From: CAYXLI01 sp964464925
Lineage (GTDB): Bacteria; Acidobacteriota; Terriglobia; Bryobacterales; Bryobacteraceae
Assembly (NCBI GenBank): GCA_964464925.1
Contig: CAYXLI010000009.1
Location: 1-64,000 of the forward strand
Direction of reading: 5' to 3'
Length of the DNA stretch: 64,000 bases
Shown here: positions 53,411 to 62,318 of the stretch, in pieces
Layout: each line of letters begins with the position of its first letter
Numbering within the stretch: the stretch's first letter is position 1
Translations under genes and position numbers: made by a program
The notes under the pieces: generated by a model
Database searches by the model: none
Seen by the model: only the letters and a program-made list of their open reading frames with translations
What the model was told of the DNA's origin: nothing

Positions 53411-55011
53411 TGGACGAACTGGCTCTCACATGCGAAGAGGTGGCACGATTCTCTTCCAAGAACAGGAAGATTTCCATTCTGGCGGCGTATCTCCGAAAGC
53501 TGGATGACGCCGATCTGGATCGCGCGGTCCGATTCCTTGCGAGCGGTCCGATTCCGGGCGGGAAACTGTCGGTCGGATACGCCACTATGCGGGACGCGAT
53601 GTTCGCTGCAACGGGTTTGGATCCACACATTCTGGCGGTCTGCTATCGGGAGGTCGGCGACTCAGGCGAGACGGTTTCGCACCTGATGCGAGGGTGCACA
53701 AACGACGAGCCGTTGAGTTTGCAGGAGGCGGAACATCTCTATGCGCGCCTGTTCAAGAGCCGTCGTACAGCGGACAAGGTGGAACTGCTGCGGCAGGTGT
53801 TCGTTACCTACCGGCCCGGGACGCTGAAGTTCTTCGTAAAAGTGATTACGGGGAATTTGCGCATCGGCTTGCAGAGCAAGATGGTGGAGGAGGCCGTGGC
53901 GCAGGCGACGGGCGTGCCGCACGAGCAAATCCGGCATGCAAACAATCGGGCAGGCGATTTGGCGAGGACGGCCCTGGCGGCACGGCGGGGCATGCTGCAC
54001 CAGATCGAAGCGCGCCTGTTCCATCCCATGGAGTTCATGCTCGCGAAGCCACTGGATGAGTTGGAAGATCTTGCGGATCCGGAGAACTGGTGGATCGAGG
54101 ACAAGTACGATGGCATCCGCTCACAAATTCATGTGGCGGAAGAGCGCGTAAGGATATTCACCCGAGGCATGGAGGAGGTCACACGGTCATTTCCCGAAAT
54201 TTGCGAAGCGGTCCGTGCCGTTCCAGGGAGCGCGATTCTGGATGGAGAACTCCTGGCATGGAAGAATGGGCGCGCACTCGCGTTCAGCGTTCTGCAGCAG
54301 AGAATCGCGCGGAAGAAACTGACAGAGGCGATGGCTGCGGAGATCCCGGTGGTGTTTGTCGCGTATGACTTGCTCTACTGCCGGGGCCGCATGCTGGACG
54401 ATGCGCCGTTGGAGGAGCGGCGAAGAACGCTGGAAGAGTTGTTGAATCCACATGGGCCGCCGTTGCTGATCTCAACCAGGTACACCGCGAAGACGCGGGA
54501 GGAGATCGACAGGTTTTTCCTTGATGCGCGCGAGCGTGGCAATGAAGGTCTCGTGCTGAAGCGGCGAGGCAGCACATATGAGTCAGGGAAACGCAGCGGT
54601 ACATGGCTGAAGTTAAAGCGGCCGTATGGCACGCTCGATGTTGTGATCACAGCGGCCGAGCAAGGGCATGGGCGCCGGGCCGTGTTTTTATCGGACTATA
54701 CGTTCGGGGTGCGCGCGGGGGAAGGGTTCGTCAATGTGGGCAAGGCATATTCCGGCCTGACGGATCAGGAAGTCCGCGAACTGACGCGCATTCTGCGGGC
54801 CAGCGCGCTGGAACGGTTCGGCCGCGTGATGCTGGTAAGGCCGGAAGTGGTGCTGGAAGTGGCGTTCGATGGCGTGCAGAAGAGTTCCCGGCATAAGGGC
54901 GGGTATGCTCTACGATTCCCACGGATTCTACGCTGGCGGAAAGACAAGAGCGCGGCCGAGTGCGACGGCATCGAGGAGGTACGGGCGCTCTACGAGGCAT
55001 CGCTCGCATGA
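53410..55011 (+). CDS. ATP-dependent DNA ligase of the ligase-associated repair operon
   Basis: The 533-residue protein has an N-terminal DNA-binding domain, then the nucleotidyltransferase domain with EDKYDGIRSQIH (Lys232 takes AMP), and ILDGELLAW, FVAYDLLYCRGR, NEGLVLKRRGSTYESGKRSG and WLKLKRPYG (motifs III-V). An OB-fold follows. It seals nicks with ATP and is an accessory to the NAD-dependent LigA. The start at 53410 gives MDELALTCEEVARF; the frame opens at 53359. Its stop overlaps the helicase start (ATGA). Confidence 0.93.
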   Translation: MDELALTCEEVARFSSKNRKISILAAYLRKLDDADLDRAVRFLASGPIPGGKLSVGYATMRDAMFAATGLDPHILAVCYREVGDSGETVSHLMRGCTNDEPLSLQEAEHLYARLFKSRRTADKVELLRQVFVTYRPGTLKFFVKVITGNLRIGLQSKMVEEAVAQATGVPHEQIRHANNRAGDLARTALAARRGMLHQIEARLFHPMEFMLAKPLDELEDLADPENWWIEDKYDGIRSQIHVAEERVRIFTRGMEEVTRSFPEICEAVRAVPGSAILDGELLAWKNGRALAFSVLQQRIARKKLTEAMAAEIPVVFVAYDLLYCRGRMLDDAPLEERRRTLEELLNPHGPPLLISTRYTAKTREEIDRFFLDARERGNEGLVLKRRGSTYESGKRSGTWLKLKRPYGTLDVVITAAEQGHGRRAVFLSDYTFGVRAGEGFVNVGKAYSGLTDQEVRELTRILRASALERFGRVMLVRPEVVLEVAFDGVQKSSRHKGGYALRFPRILRWRKDKSAAECDGIEEVRALYEASLA

Positions 55012-57518
55012 AGCTCCTGGACAAACTTCATCCCGCGTTGGCCGCATGGTTTCGCGAGCGCTTCAGTGATCTGACGGATATTCAGAAGAAGTCCCTGCCG
55101 CATACGCTCGCAGGGCGGAATACGCTGATTCTCGCGCCGACCGGAAGCGGGAAAACTCTGTCTGCGTTCCTTGCGGCGCTGTCGCGGTTGGCGCATGAGG
55201 CGGAAGCAGGTACGCTGCCCAATGCGGTACGCGTAATTTATGTTTCGCCGCTGCGATCACTGGACCGGGATATTCATCGGAATCTCGAAGCACCGCTGGC
55301 CGCACTCAACCAGCAGGGCATTCGCATGGATGTGCGGACAGGGGACACCGAAGCGTCCGAACGCAGTAAGCAGCAACGGAAACGACCGCACTTGTTGCTC
55401 ACCACGCCGGAGAGCCTGAGCGCACTGCTATCGCAGTCCGGATGGCGCGACGGCTTCGATGTGGAGACCGTCATCGTGGACGAGATTCACTCGTTTGCGG
55501 AGAACAAGCGCGGATCGCTGCTTTCGCTTACGCTGGAGCGGCTGGAATCGAAACGCCCTCTGCAGAGAATCGGCCTTTCCGCCACGGCGTATCCGGTCGA
55601 AGTGGTGGCGCGGTTGCTTTGCGGAGCCAGGGCATGCGAGATCGCATCGGTGGACATCAAGAAAGCGCACAAGCTGGAGATCGCGGTGCCTCGGCCTGAC
55701 CACTGGCTTCCGCCTGCCGGCTACAATCCTTTCCGGATCGCCCCTACAGTGGCGGACCTGGTGGAGCAAGCGAATACCAGCCTGATCTTTCTTCAGACGC
55801 GTTCCGGGGCGGAGCGGCTGGCTCTTGCTCTGAACTTTCTGCTGCCCGAATTGGAAGATCAGATTGGCGTGCACCACTCCGCCATCGACCGGGAAACGCG
55901 GCTGGCGTTGGAACAAAGACTCAGCGAGGGCGGCATGCGAGCGGTAGTCTGCTCGTCGAGCCTGGAGTTGGGCGTTGATTTCCAGAGTGTCGACCAGGTG
56001 CTGCTGGTGGGCACGCCACGCGGAGTGAGCCGGGCGCTGCAGAGGCTGGGACGCAGCGGACATCGCGTGGGAGGCGTGGCGTCAGGTTCGCTGGTTCCGC
56101 TCAGTCTGCCGGATGTTCTGCAGGCAATCGCACTGCGCCATGCGGCCGAGCAGGGACGGTTGGACGCGCTCAGGGTTCCGGCGGCTCCACTGGACGTGCT
56201 TGCGCAGGCGCTGCTCGGGATGAGCATCGAGCGGGCGTGGCCGCTTGATGAAGCGTACGAACTGGTGCGCCGCAGCGGGCCCTACGCGGCACTGAGCCGT
56301 AAGGATTTCGATTCCGTAGTTGAATATCTGGCGGGCGGCGGAAAAGTGCTGGGACCGTACGGGACCTACGGAAAAATTGTCCTCGAAGGCGGCAAGATAC
56401 GAGTCGCGTCCAAGAAGGTCGCGCGCGACTACTACATGAACATAGGAACGATCAGCGACGATTTCCAGATACGCATCGTGACGCGGGCGAATCACAGGCT
56501 AGGCGAGGTGGAAGAGGGTTTCCTCGCTTCACTGCAACCGGACGAGGCGTTCACGATCGGGGGGAAAGTAGTCGCGCTGGAGCGGTTGCACCAGAACATC
56601 GCCGTAGTGAAGCCGGCAAAGGGAGAGCGTGTGCAAACTCCGCGTTGGATGGGTGCGAAGATGCCGCTGACGGCGCGCTTGGCGCAGGAAGAACTACGGC
56701 TGCGGAGCGATCTCCGCGCCGCGTGGGATGAGGGAGGCGAACGTGTGGCACGGCGCGTCCTTGCGAAGAAATGGAATGTGCAGGATGACGTGATCGACCG
56801 CGTCATCACGTTTCTGGCACGGCAGAATGAGGCGGCTCCGATTCCGGTCACCTCGCCCGTACAGGTAGAAATGGTGCGCGAAGGGCGGTCTCTGCTGATT
56901 CTGTTTCACGTGGTTGCCGGGCGAGCAGTGAACCGCTCTCTGGCGTGGGTGGTGGCGCACCGGCTCGGGATTCAAGGGAGTGTGGTTGCAAACCATGATG
57001 ATCACGCTTTCCTGCTGGTTGTCAGTCACAAGAATGAACCTGGAGAAGAAGAACTGCGGGCCGCGTTTCATCCCGGCAACTGGCACGAAGATTTGCGGCG
57101 CATTCTGCAGGGCACGGAGATGCTGGGCCGTAGTTTCCGTCCGGTGGCCGAGATCGGACAACTGATTCCGCGGCGCACGTATCGGGGGCCGACCGCAAAA
57201 AAGTCATCGAGTTGGAACGCGACGCTGCTTTATACAACGCTGCTGAAGCACGAACCCGAGCACCCGCTGTTAAGAGAAGCCGTGCGCGAAGCGATGGAAG
57301 ACATGATGGATGTGGATCATTCGGCGCGGGAGGCGGCGCGTATTTTCGAATCACCCTGGGAGGTCTTTCGGCTCCCCCGCCCCAGCCCCTTCGGGCTGCC
57401 GTTGTTTGCGGCATTCAGCCGGGAGACACTGCTGGCCCAAGATCCGGAAAAGGCGCTGGATGAGTTGGTCGCGGCATTGTATTCCGAATGGGATCACGAG
57501 CATGCAGAAGTCGTTTGA
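55008..57518 (+). CDS. Ligase-associated DEXH-box helicase (Lhr family)
   Basis: The 836-residue protein is an SF2 helicase: APTGSGKT (43-50), VDEIHSFAENKRG (DEIH, 158-161), LSATAYPVEVVARLL, and the second RecA half with VCSSSLELGVDFQSVDQV and QRLGRSGHRVGG. The C-terminal half holds the winged-helix and Lhr-specific domains. It translocates on single-stranded DNA and unwinds DNA or DNA:RNA. It overlaps the ligase by four bases and the phosphoesterase by 17. Confidence 0.93.
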   Translation: MKLLDKLHPALAAWFRERFSDLTDIQKKSLPHTLAGRNTLILAPTGSGKTLSAFLAALSRLAHEAEAGTLPNAVRVIYVSPLRSLDRDIHRNLEAPLAALNQQGIRMDVRTGDTEASERSKQQRKRPHLLLTTPESLSALLSQSGWRDGFDVETVIVDEIHSFAENKRGSLLSLTLERLESKRPLQRIGLSATAYPVEVVARLLCGARACEIASVDIKKAHKLEIAVPRPDHWLPPAGYNPFRIAPTVADLVEQANTSLIFLQTRSGAERLALALNFLLPELEDQIGVHHSAIDRETRLALEQRLSEGGMRAVVCSSSLELGVDFQSVDQVLLVGTPRGVSRALQRLGRSGHRVGGVASGSLVPLSLPDVLQAIALRHAAEQGRLDALRVPAAPLDVLAQALLGMSIERAWPLDEAYELVRRSGPYAALSRKDFDSVVEYLAGGGKVLGPYGTYGKIVLEGGKIRVASKKVARDYYMNIGTISDDFQIRIVTRANHRLGEVEEGFLASLQPDEAFTIGGKVVALERLHQNIAVVKPAKGERVQTPRWMGAKMPLTARLAQEELRLRSDLRAAWDEGGERVARRVLAKKWNVQDDVIDRVITFLARQNEAAPIPVTSPVQVEMVREGRSLLILFHVVAGRAVNRSLAWVVAHRLGIQGSVVANHDDHAFLLVVSHKNEPGEEELRAAFHPGNWHEDLRRILQGTEMLGRSFRPVAEIGQLIPRRTYRGPTAKKSSSWNATLLYTTLLKHEPEHPLLREAVREAMEDMMDVDHSAREAARIFESPWEVFRLPRPSPFGLPLFAAFSRETLLAQDPEKALDELVAALYSEWDHEHAEVV

Positions 57519-58218
57519 GCTAGCGCCCGGACGCATCGCGCACGCCAGTGGGTGCGTCTGGTTGCCGGAGATCCGCACGGCCCTGATCGCGGATGTCCAC
57601 CTCGGTTACGGATGGGCGCAACGGAGGCGCGGCCAGCTTGGACCGGTGAGCGACGGCGGCGCGCGGGAGAAGCTGGCGCTGCTGGTTTCCGAATTGGAGC
57701 CGGTTCGGATCGTATTCCTCGGCGATATCGTCCACGCGCCAAGGCCCGCCATTCTGGAGCGGGAACTTGTGGAATCGACGCTCCGCCTGCTGAATGAGCG
57801 CGCGGAGATCGTGTTCGTGCGCGGCAATCACGATCGCGGATTTGCCGCGGATTATCCTCAGTTCGCGGTGCGGATGTGCGAGCGCTGGCAATCCGGCGGC
57901 ATCGTCGCAATCCACGGAGACCGTCCGACGCCGGAAGAGAGTTCCCGCCACGTCCTGCTAGGGCACCTGCATCCGGCCCTTTCGGTGCATGACGACGCGG
58001 GTGCCAGCCAGCGGATCCCCGTGTTCCTGGCCGGAGCGAAGGCCTCGGTGCTTCCAGCCTTCTCTCCTTTCGCGGCCGGGTACAGAGTGAATGCCGGGCT
58101 CCCGAGGGAGATCAAGGACCTGCTCGGATCCTCGATTGACGTAATCGCTGCAACAGGCAATCGCGTGGTACGCCTGGGACCGCTCGCCGGACTTCGAAAG
58201 AAACTGGCTCCGCGTTAG
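57502..58218 (+). CDS. pdeM: Ligase-associated metallophosphoesterase PdeM
   Basis: The 238-residue protein is a calcineurin-like phosphoesterase: LIADVHLG (Asp31, His33), VFLGDIVH, VRGNHDRG and LLGHLHPA. Its position as the last gene after exonuclease, ligase and helicase fits the DNA damage response endonuclease PdeM. The ATG at 57502 lies within the end of the helicase gene. A 16-base gap separates it from the YdcF gene. Confidence 0.9.
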   Translation: MQKSFELAPGRIAHASGCVWLPEIRTALIADVHLGYGWAQRRRGQLGPVSDGGAREKLALLVSELEPVRIVFLGDIVHAPRPAILERELVESTLRLLNERAEIVFVRGNHDRGFAADYPQFAVRMCERWQSGGIVAIHGDRPTPEESSRHVLLGHLHPALSVHDDAGASQRIPVFLAGAKASVLPAFSPFAAGYRVNAGLPREIKDLLGSSIDVIAATGNRVVRLGPLAGLRKKLAPR

Positions 58219-58234
58219 AATTAGAGACCGCCGC

Positions 58235-58858
58235 ATGAAAGCAATTCGATGGGCCTGGCGAATCGTAGTGTCGTGTCTGGCCCTGCTCGGAGCCCTCGTT
58301 GTAGCCGTTAGCTGCACGGCACTGGTCGGGTGGTGGGCCGGCCGCCTTGCCGGTCCATGGAACGATCCTAAGGGCGACGTGCTCGTGGTTCTGGGAGGCT
58401 CGATGGCCGATACGGACATCCTCGGGCCGAACTCATTCCTGCGTGCGCAATATGCACTGCTGGCGTGGCAGCAGGATCATTTCAAACAGATCGTGATCAC
58501 TGGCGGAGGCGAGCCCGGGACGCCGGTTGCGTGCCTGATGCGTGAATTCCTTGTGCTGCACGGAGTGCCAGCCTCGGCTATCGTTGTGGAAACAAAGGCT
58601 CGCAGTACCCTAGAAAATGCCCGCTTCCTCAAGCCTGTGCTAGCGGGCATGCCGGGCACCAAGGTCTTGCTCACCAGCGACTATCACATGTACCGAGCGT
58701 CGCACTTCTTTGCGCGTGAAGGTATACAGATTCTCCCGCGTCCATTTCCGGACGCGCGCAAACGCGCCAGCACCTGGATTGGCCGGTGGCCCGCCTTCTT
58801 GGATGTCAGCCTGGAATCCGCCAAGATCGCCTATTACCGTATAAAAGGGCTATTGTGA
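58235..58858 (+). CDS. YdcF/ElyC (DUF218) family membrane-anchored protein
   Basis: The 207-residue protein has one N-terminal membrane segment (about 10-35) and a DUF218 domain: DVLVVLGGSMADTD, IVITGGGEPGT, VETKARSTLENARFL and LLTSDYHMYRASHFF. Relatives such as ElyC act in envelope polysaccharide or undecaprenyl-phosphate metabolism. It lies between the repair operon and the dTDP-sugar operon and better fits the latter. A link to envelope glycan synthesis is inference. Confidence 0.82.
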   Translation: MKAIRWAWRIVVSCLALLGALVVAVSCTALVGWWAGRLAGPWNDPKGDVLVVLGGSMADTDILGPNSFLRAQYALLAWQQDHFKQIVITGGGEPGTPVACLMREFLVLHGVPASAIVVETKARSTLENARFLKPVLAGMPGTKVLLTSDYHMYRASHFFAREGIQILPRPFPDARKRASTWIGRWPAFLDVSLESAKIAYYRIKGLL

Positions 58859-58899
58859 TGGGCTCCGTGCGGTATCCTGAGGGATTATAAGGAGAAGAC

Positions 58900-59640
58900 T
58901 TGAAAGGCATCGTTTTAGCCGGCGGCACCGGCAGCCGTCTGTTTCCCCTCACGAAGATCACCAATAAGCACCTGCTCCCGATCTATGACAAGCCGATGAT
59001 CTATTACCCGATCCAGACGCTGGTAGATGCGGGAATCAAGGACATTCTGCTGGTTACCGGAGGCCGAAATTCGGGAGATTTCCTGCGCCTGCTCGCAAAC
59101 GGAAAGGAGTTCGGGTTGAATCACCTGAACTACACCTACCAGGAGGGCGAAGGTGGAATTGCCGATGCACTCGCGCTGGCGGAGCACTTCGCCGACGGCG
59201 AGAAGATCTGCGTGATTTTGGGCGACAACATTATCCAAAAGAGCATCCGCAGCGCCGTCGAGGAGTTTGAACAGCAGGATCGCGGGGCGAAGATTCTCCT
59301 GAAGGAAGTACACGATGCGGGCCGCTTCGGCGTTGCCGAGATGAAGGGTGACAAGATCGTCGGCATCGAAGAGAAACCGAAGAATCCGAAATCGAACTAC
59401 GCCGTAACCGGTATTTACCTTTACGACGGCACTGTGTTCGACAAAGTAAAGACGCTGAAACCCTCCAACCGCGGCGAATTGGAGATCACCGATGTGAATA
59501 ACGCATACATCGGCGAAGGAAGTATGACCTACAGCTTTCTTGAGGGTTGGTGGACGGACGCCGGCACGTTCGAGTCTTTGTTACGGGCAACAAATCTGGT
59601 GGCGGAAACCCAACTCGGAAAGGCAGCCACACAGGAATGA
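58900..59640 (+). CDS. rfbA: Glucose-1-phosphate thymidylyltransferase (short form)
   Basis: The 246-residue protein makes dTDP-glucose from dTTP and glucose 1-phosphate. It has GIVLAGGTGSRLFPLTKITN, LLPIYDKPMIYYPIQTL, VTGGRNSGDFLRLL, ILGDNIIQ, FGVAEMKGDKIVGIEEKPK and EGWWTDAGTFESLL. It is some 40 residues shorter than E. coli RfbA but of a common short form. The TTG start has AAGGAG seven bases upstream. It leads the operon; its stop overlaps the next start (ATGA). Confidence 0.92.
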   Translation: MKGIVLAGGTGSRLFPLTKITNKHLLPIYDKPMIYYPIQTLVDAGIKDILLVTGGRNSGDFLRLLANGKEFGLNHLNYTYQEGEGGIADALALAEHFADGEKICVILGDNIIQKSIRSAVEEFEQQDRGAKILLKEVHDAGRFGVAEMKGDKIVGIEEKPKNPKSNYAVTGIYLYDGTVFDKVKTLKPSNRGELEITDVNNAYIGEGSMTYSFLEGWWTDAGTFESLLRATNLVAETQLGKAATQE

Positions 59641-60197
59641 GCGCATCCGCAATTCATGCCGATGTTCTTTCGCTCGCCGTTCCGCAGTGTGACAAAGGAA
59701 TCGGCAAGCTGATTCAGTCGCCGTCTTCGGCGGATCTGATTGAGGGAGTCAAAGTCGAGCCGTATCCTCTGTGGCCGGACGACCGCGGATACTTCCTGGA
59801 AGTGATCCGACTCGGGCATGGCCTGGCGGCGGATTATTCGCCCGAGACGACGCAGGTTTCGGCGGCACTGAGCTATCCGGATACCATCAAGGCGTTCCAC
59901 TACCATCAGCATCAGACGGATTTCTGGGTGCCGGTGATGGGTATGTTCCAGGTGGCTCTTGTCGATTTCCGGAAAGACTCGAAGACCTATGGCCGGAAGA
60001 ACACTCTCTATGTGGGCGCGCTGAGGCCATGGCAGATCCTGATTCCGCCGGGCGTGGGTCATGGGTACAAGGTGATCGGCAACGGTCCGGCGATGCTGGT
60101 GTACGTGACCAACAAGTTTTACAACCCGAAGGACGAAGGCCGCATCGCTTATAACGATCCGCAGATTCAATACGACTGGGAGACGCAGCACAAATGA
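59637..60197 (+). CDS. rfbC: dTDP-4-keto-sugar 3,5-epimerase family protein
   Basis: The 186-residue cupin protein contains KAFHYHQHQTDFWVPVMGMF, IPPGVGHGYKVIGNGPAML and VTNKFYNPKDEGRIAYND. It resembles RfbC but departs from the classic GLHYQ motif, so it may be a sister epimerase with its own substrate. The ATG at 59637 overlaps the rfbA stop. It sits between rfbA and rfbB. Confidence 0.82.
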   Translation: MSASAIHADVLSLAVPQCDKGIGKLIQSPSSADLIEGVKVEPYPLWPDDRGYFLEVIRLGHGLAADYSPETTQVSAALSYPDTIKAFHYHQHQTDFWVPVMGMFQVALVDFRKDSKTYGRKNTLYVGALRPWQILIPPGVGHGYKVIGNGPAMLVYVTNKFYNPKDEGRIAYNDPQIQYDWETQHK

Positions 60198-61228
60198 AAT
60201 TGCTGGTTACCGGCGGAGCGGGCTTCATCGGATCCTGTTTCGTCCGCCAAACGATTGCCAACACGCCGGACGCGGACGTCGTAGTTCTGGACAAGCTGAC
60301 CTACGCGGGCAATCTCGAGAATCTCGCCCCCGTATCGAGCAGCCCGCGATTCGAGTTTGTGAAAGGCGACATAGCGGATGCAGCCGCGGTCGGCAAGATT
60401 TTCGCGGAGCAGAAGCCGGACGTCGTCGTGCACTTTGCGGCTGAATCTCATGTGGACCGTAGCATACTTTCGCCTCTGCCCGTTTTCGAAACCAACCTGC
60501 GCGGCACGTTTACGCTGCTGGAGGCGGCGCGCACGAATGGAATCGGCCGGTTCATGCACGTCTCCACAGACGAGGTGTACGGAAGCGTTCCGGCTCCGCT
60601 CGAAGCGGATGAGAACTATCCGATCCACACCAGCAGCCCCTATTCGGCCGCGAAGGCGGGCAGCGATCTGCTTGCGCTTTCGTACTTCACGACTTACAAG
60701 CTGCCGGTGGTTGTGACGCGGGCGTCGAACAACTATGGTCCATATCATTTTCCGGAGAAGCTGATCCCGCTGATGATCTCCAATGCGTTGGAGCACAAGC
60801 CGCTTCCGGTTTATGGTGACGGCATGCAAATCCGCGACTGGCTGTATGTGGAAGACCACTGCCGCGCGATCGCAACGCTGATCAGCAAAGGCCGTGAAGG
60901 CGAGGTCTACAATGTCGGCGGGAATCGATCTCTGCCGAACATCGACGTCGTGAAACGGATTCTGGAAGCCACCGGGAAGCCTGAAACGCTCATCCGGTAC
61001 GTGGCGGACCGGCCGGGACACGATCGCCGTTATGCGCTATCGAGCGAAAAGCTGATGCGGGAGACCGGATGGGCTCCGCAGATGACTTTTGAGGAGGGGC
61101 TCGCAAAAACCGTGGATTGGTACCGGCAGAATGCAGATTGGGTCGCTCGTGTGAAATCGGGCGAATACCAAAACTTTTACGAAAAGAATTACGAGAACCG
61201 GACAGCGCCTTCGATTGTCTCAGCCTAA
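60194..61228 (+). CDS. rfbB: dTDP-glucose 4,6-dehydratase
   Basis: The 344-residue extended SDR has VTGGAGFIGSCFVRQ, FAAESHVDRSI, the active-site STDEVYG and YSAAKAGSD (YxxxK), then ASNNYGPYHFPEKLIP. It makes dTDP-4-keto-6-deoxyglucose. It overlaps the epimerase upstream and the aminotransferase downstream (14 bases). Confidence 0.94.
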   Translation: MKLLVTGGAGFIGSCFVRQTIANTPDADVVVLDKLTYAGNLENLAPVSSSPRFEFVKGDIADAAAVGKIFAEQKPDVVVHFAAESHVDRSILSPLPVFETNLRGTFTLLEAARTNGIGRFMHVSTDEVYGSVPAPLEADENYPIHTSSPYSAAKAGSDLLALSYFTTYKLPVVVTRASNNYGPYHFPEKLIPLMISNALEHKPLPVYGDGMQIRDWLYVEDHCRAIATLISKGREGEVYNVGGNRSLPNIDVVKRILEATGKPETLIRYVADRPGHDRRYALSSEKLMRETGWAPQMTFEEGLAKTVDWYRQNADWVARVKSGEYQNFYEKNYENRTAPSIVSA

Positions 61229-62318
61229 ACAGACGGTCCTGATACCGTCGGTACATCTCGCGCCGCTCCTTGCTTCGGCACAATCACGGATCGATGCGAA
61301 CCTGGCGGCGATGCACGCCTCTGGACTATACATCCTGGGCGAGCAGGAGAAGCGCTTCGAGCTCGAGTTTGCGGCGTATTGCGGCGCTTCGGAAAGCGTC
61401 GGTGTTGGCACGGGATCAGCGGCGCTTGAGCTCTGCCTTCGCGAAGCCGGGATCGTAAGGCCGGACCAGGAAGTGATCGTGCCGGCGCTCACATCGCTCT
61501 TCACGGCGCAGGCTGTTCTTGCGGCAGGAGCAAGTCTCCGCTTTGCGGATGTGGATGCCGAGACGCTACACATCACCGCAGCGGAAGCAGACGCAGTGTA
61601 CACACCCAGGACAGCCGCCATTCTGCCCGTTCATCTTTATGGGGATCCCTGCAACCTGGAGGAACTCACGGCCCTCGGTAAGCCTGTCGTTCAGGATGCA
61701 TGTCAGGCGCATGGCGCAACCTGGGCGGGCAAGCCGCTGACAGACTGGTCTCCGCACGTGGCGTACAGTTTCTATCCCACGAAAAATCTCTTTTGCCTGG
61801 GCGATGGTGGCGCCGTGGCGACCTCAGACCGTCGCATTGCCAGCCGGTTGCGCCTGCTCCGGGACGGTGGCCGCGATAACGATCAGGTGAGCCGTGCACC
61901 GGGCATCAATTCCCGCCTCGATGAAATGCATGCCTGCTATCTGAGGGCCTTTCTCCCAATGCTTACGGAATGGAATCGAAGCCGCCGGAGCCGCGCGATG
62001 TTGTACGATGAACTGCTCAGGGACTGCGAGGGGATCCGCAAGGTGAAACGAGGCCGAGAGTCGGTTTGCCACCTGTACGTTGTACGCGCTGAGCGCCGTG
62101 ATGAACTGCGCGCATGGCTTCAAATGCGGGGCATTCAAACGGGGATTCACTATCCAGTCCCACTGCACGAACAGCCTGCCTTTTGCCAGCGGGACTGTCA
62201 TTATCCAAACGCGGAGCAGGCCTGCCGCGAAGTTATTTCCCTTCCCTTGTGGCCGCATCTGCCTGACAGCAGCGTAGAGCGTGTCGCCGAGACGGTGAGG
62301 AGTTTCTACCGTCGATGA
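61215..62318 (+). CDS. DegT/DnrJ/EryC1/StrS sugar aminotransferase
   Basis: The 367-residue PLP enzyme shows VGVGTGSAALELCLREAGI, QDACQAHGATWAGK, the lysine for PLP in YSFYPTKNLFCLGDGGAVAT, and QTGIHYPVPLHEQPAF. It should convert a 4-keto (or 3-keto) dTDP sugar to an amino sugar, so the operon makes an aminated deoxysugar. The start is TTG at 61215 inside rfbB. It overlaps the next gene by four bases. Confidence 0.9.
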   Translation: MSQPKQTVLIPSVHLAPLLASAQSRIDANLAAMHASGLYILGEQEKRFELEFAAYCGASESVGVGTGSAALELCLREAGIVRPDQEVIVPALTSLFTAQAVLAAGASLRFADVDAETLHITAAEADAVYTPRTAAILPVHLYGDPCNLEELTALGKPVVQDACQAHGATWAGKPLTDWSPHVAYSFYPTKNLFCLGDGGAVATSDRRIASRLRLLRDGGRDNDQVSRAPGINSRLDEMHACYLRAFLPMLTEWNRSRRSRAMLYDELLRDCEGIRKVKRGRESVCHLYVVRAERRDELRAWLQMRGIQTGIHYPVPLHEQPAFCQRDCHYPNAEQACREVISLPLWPHLPDSSVERVAETVRSFYRR

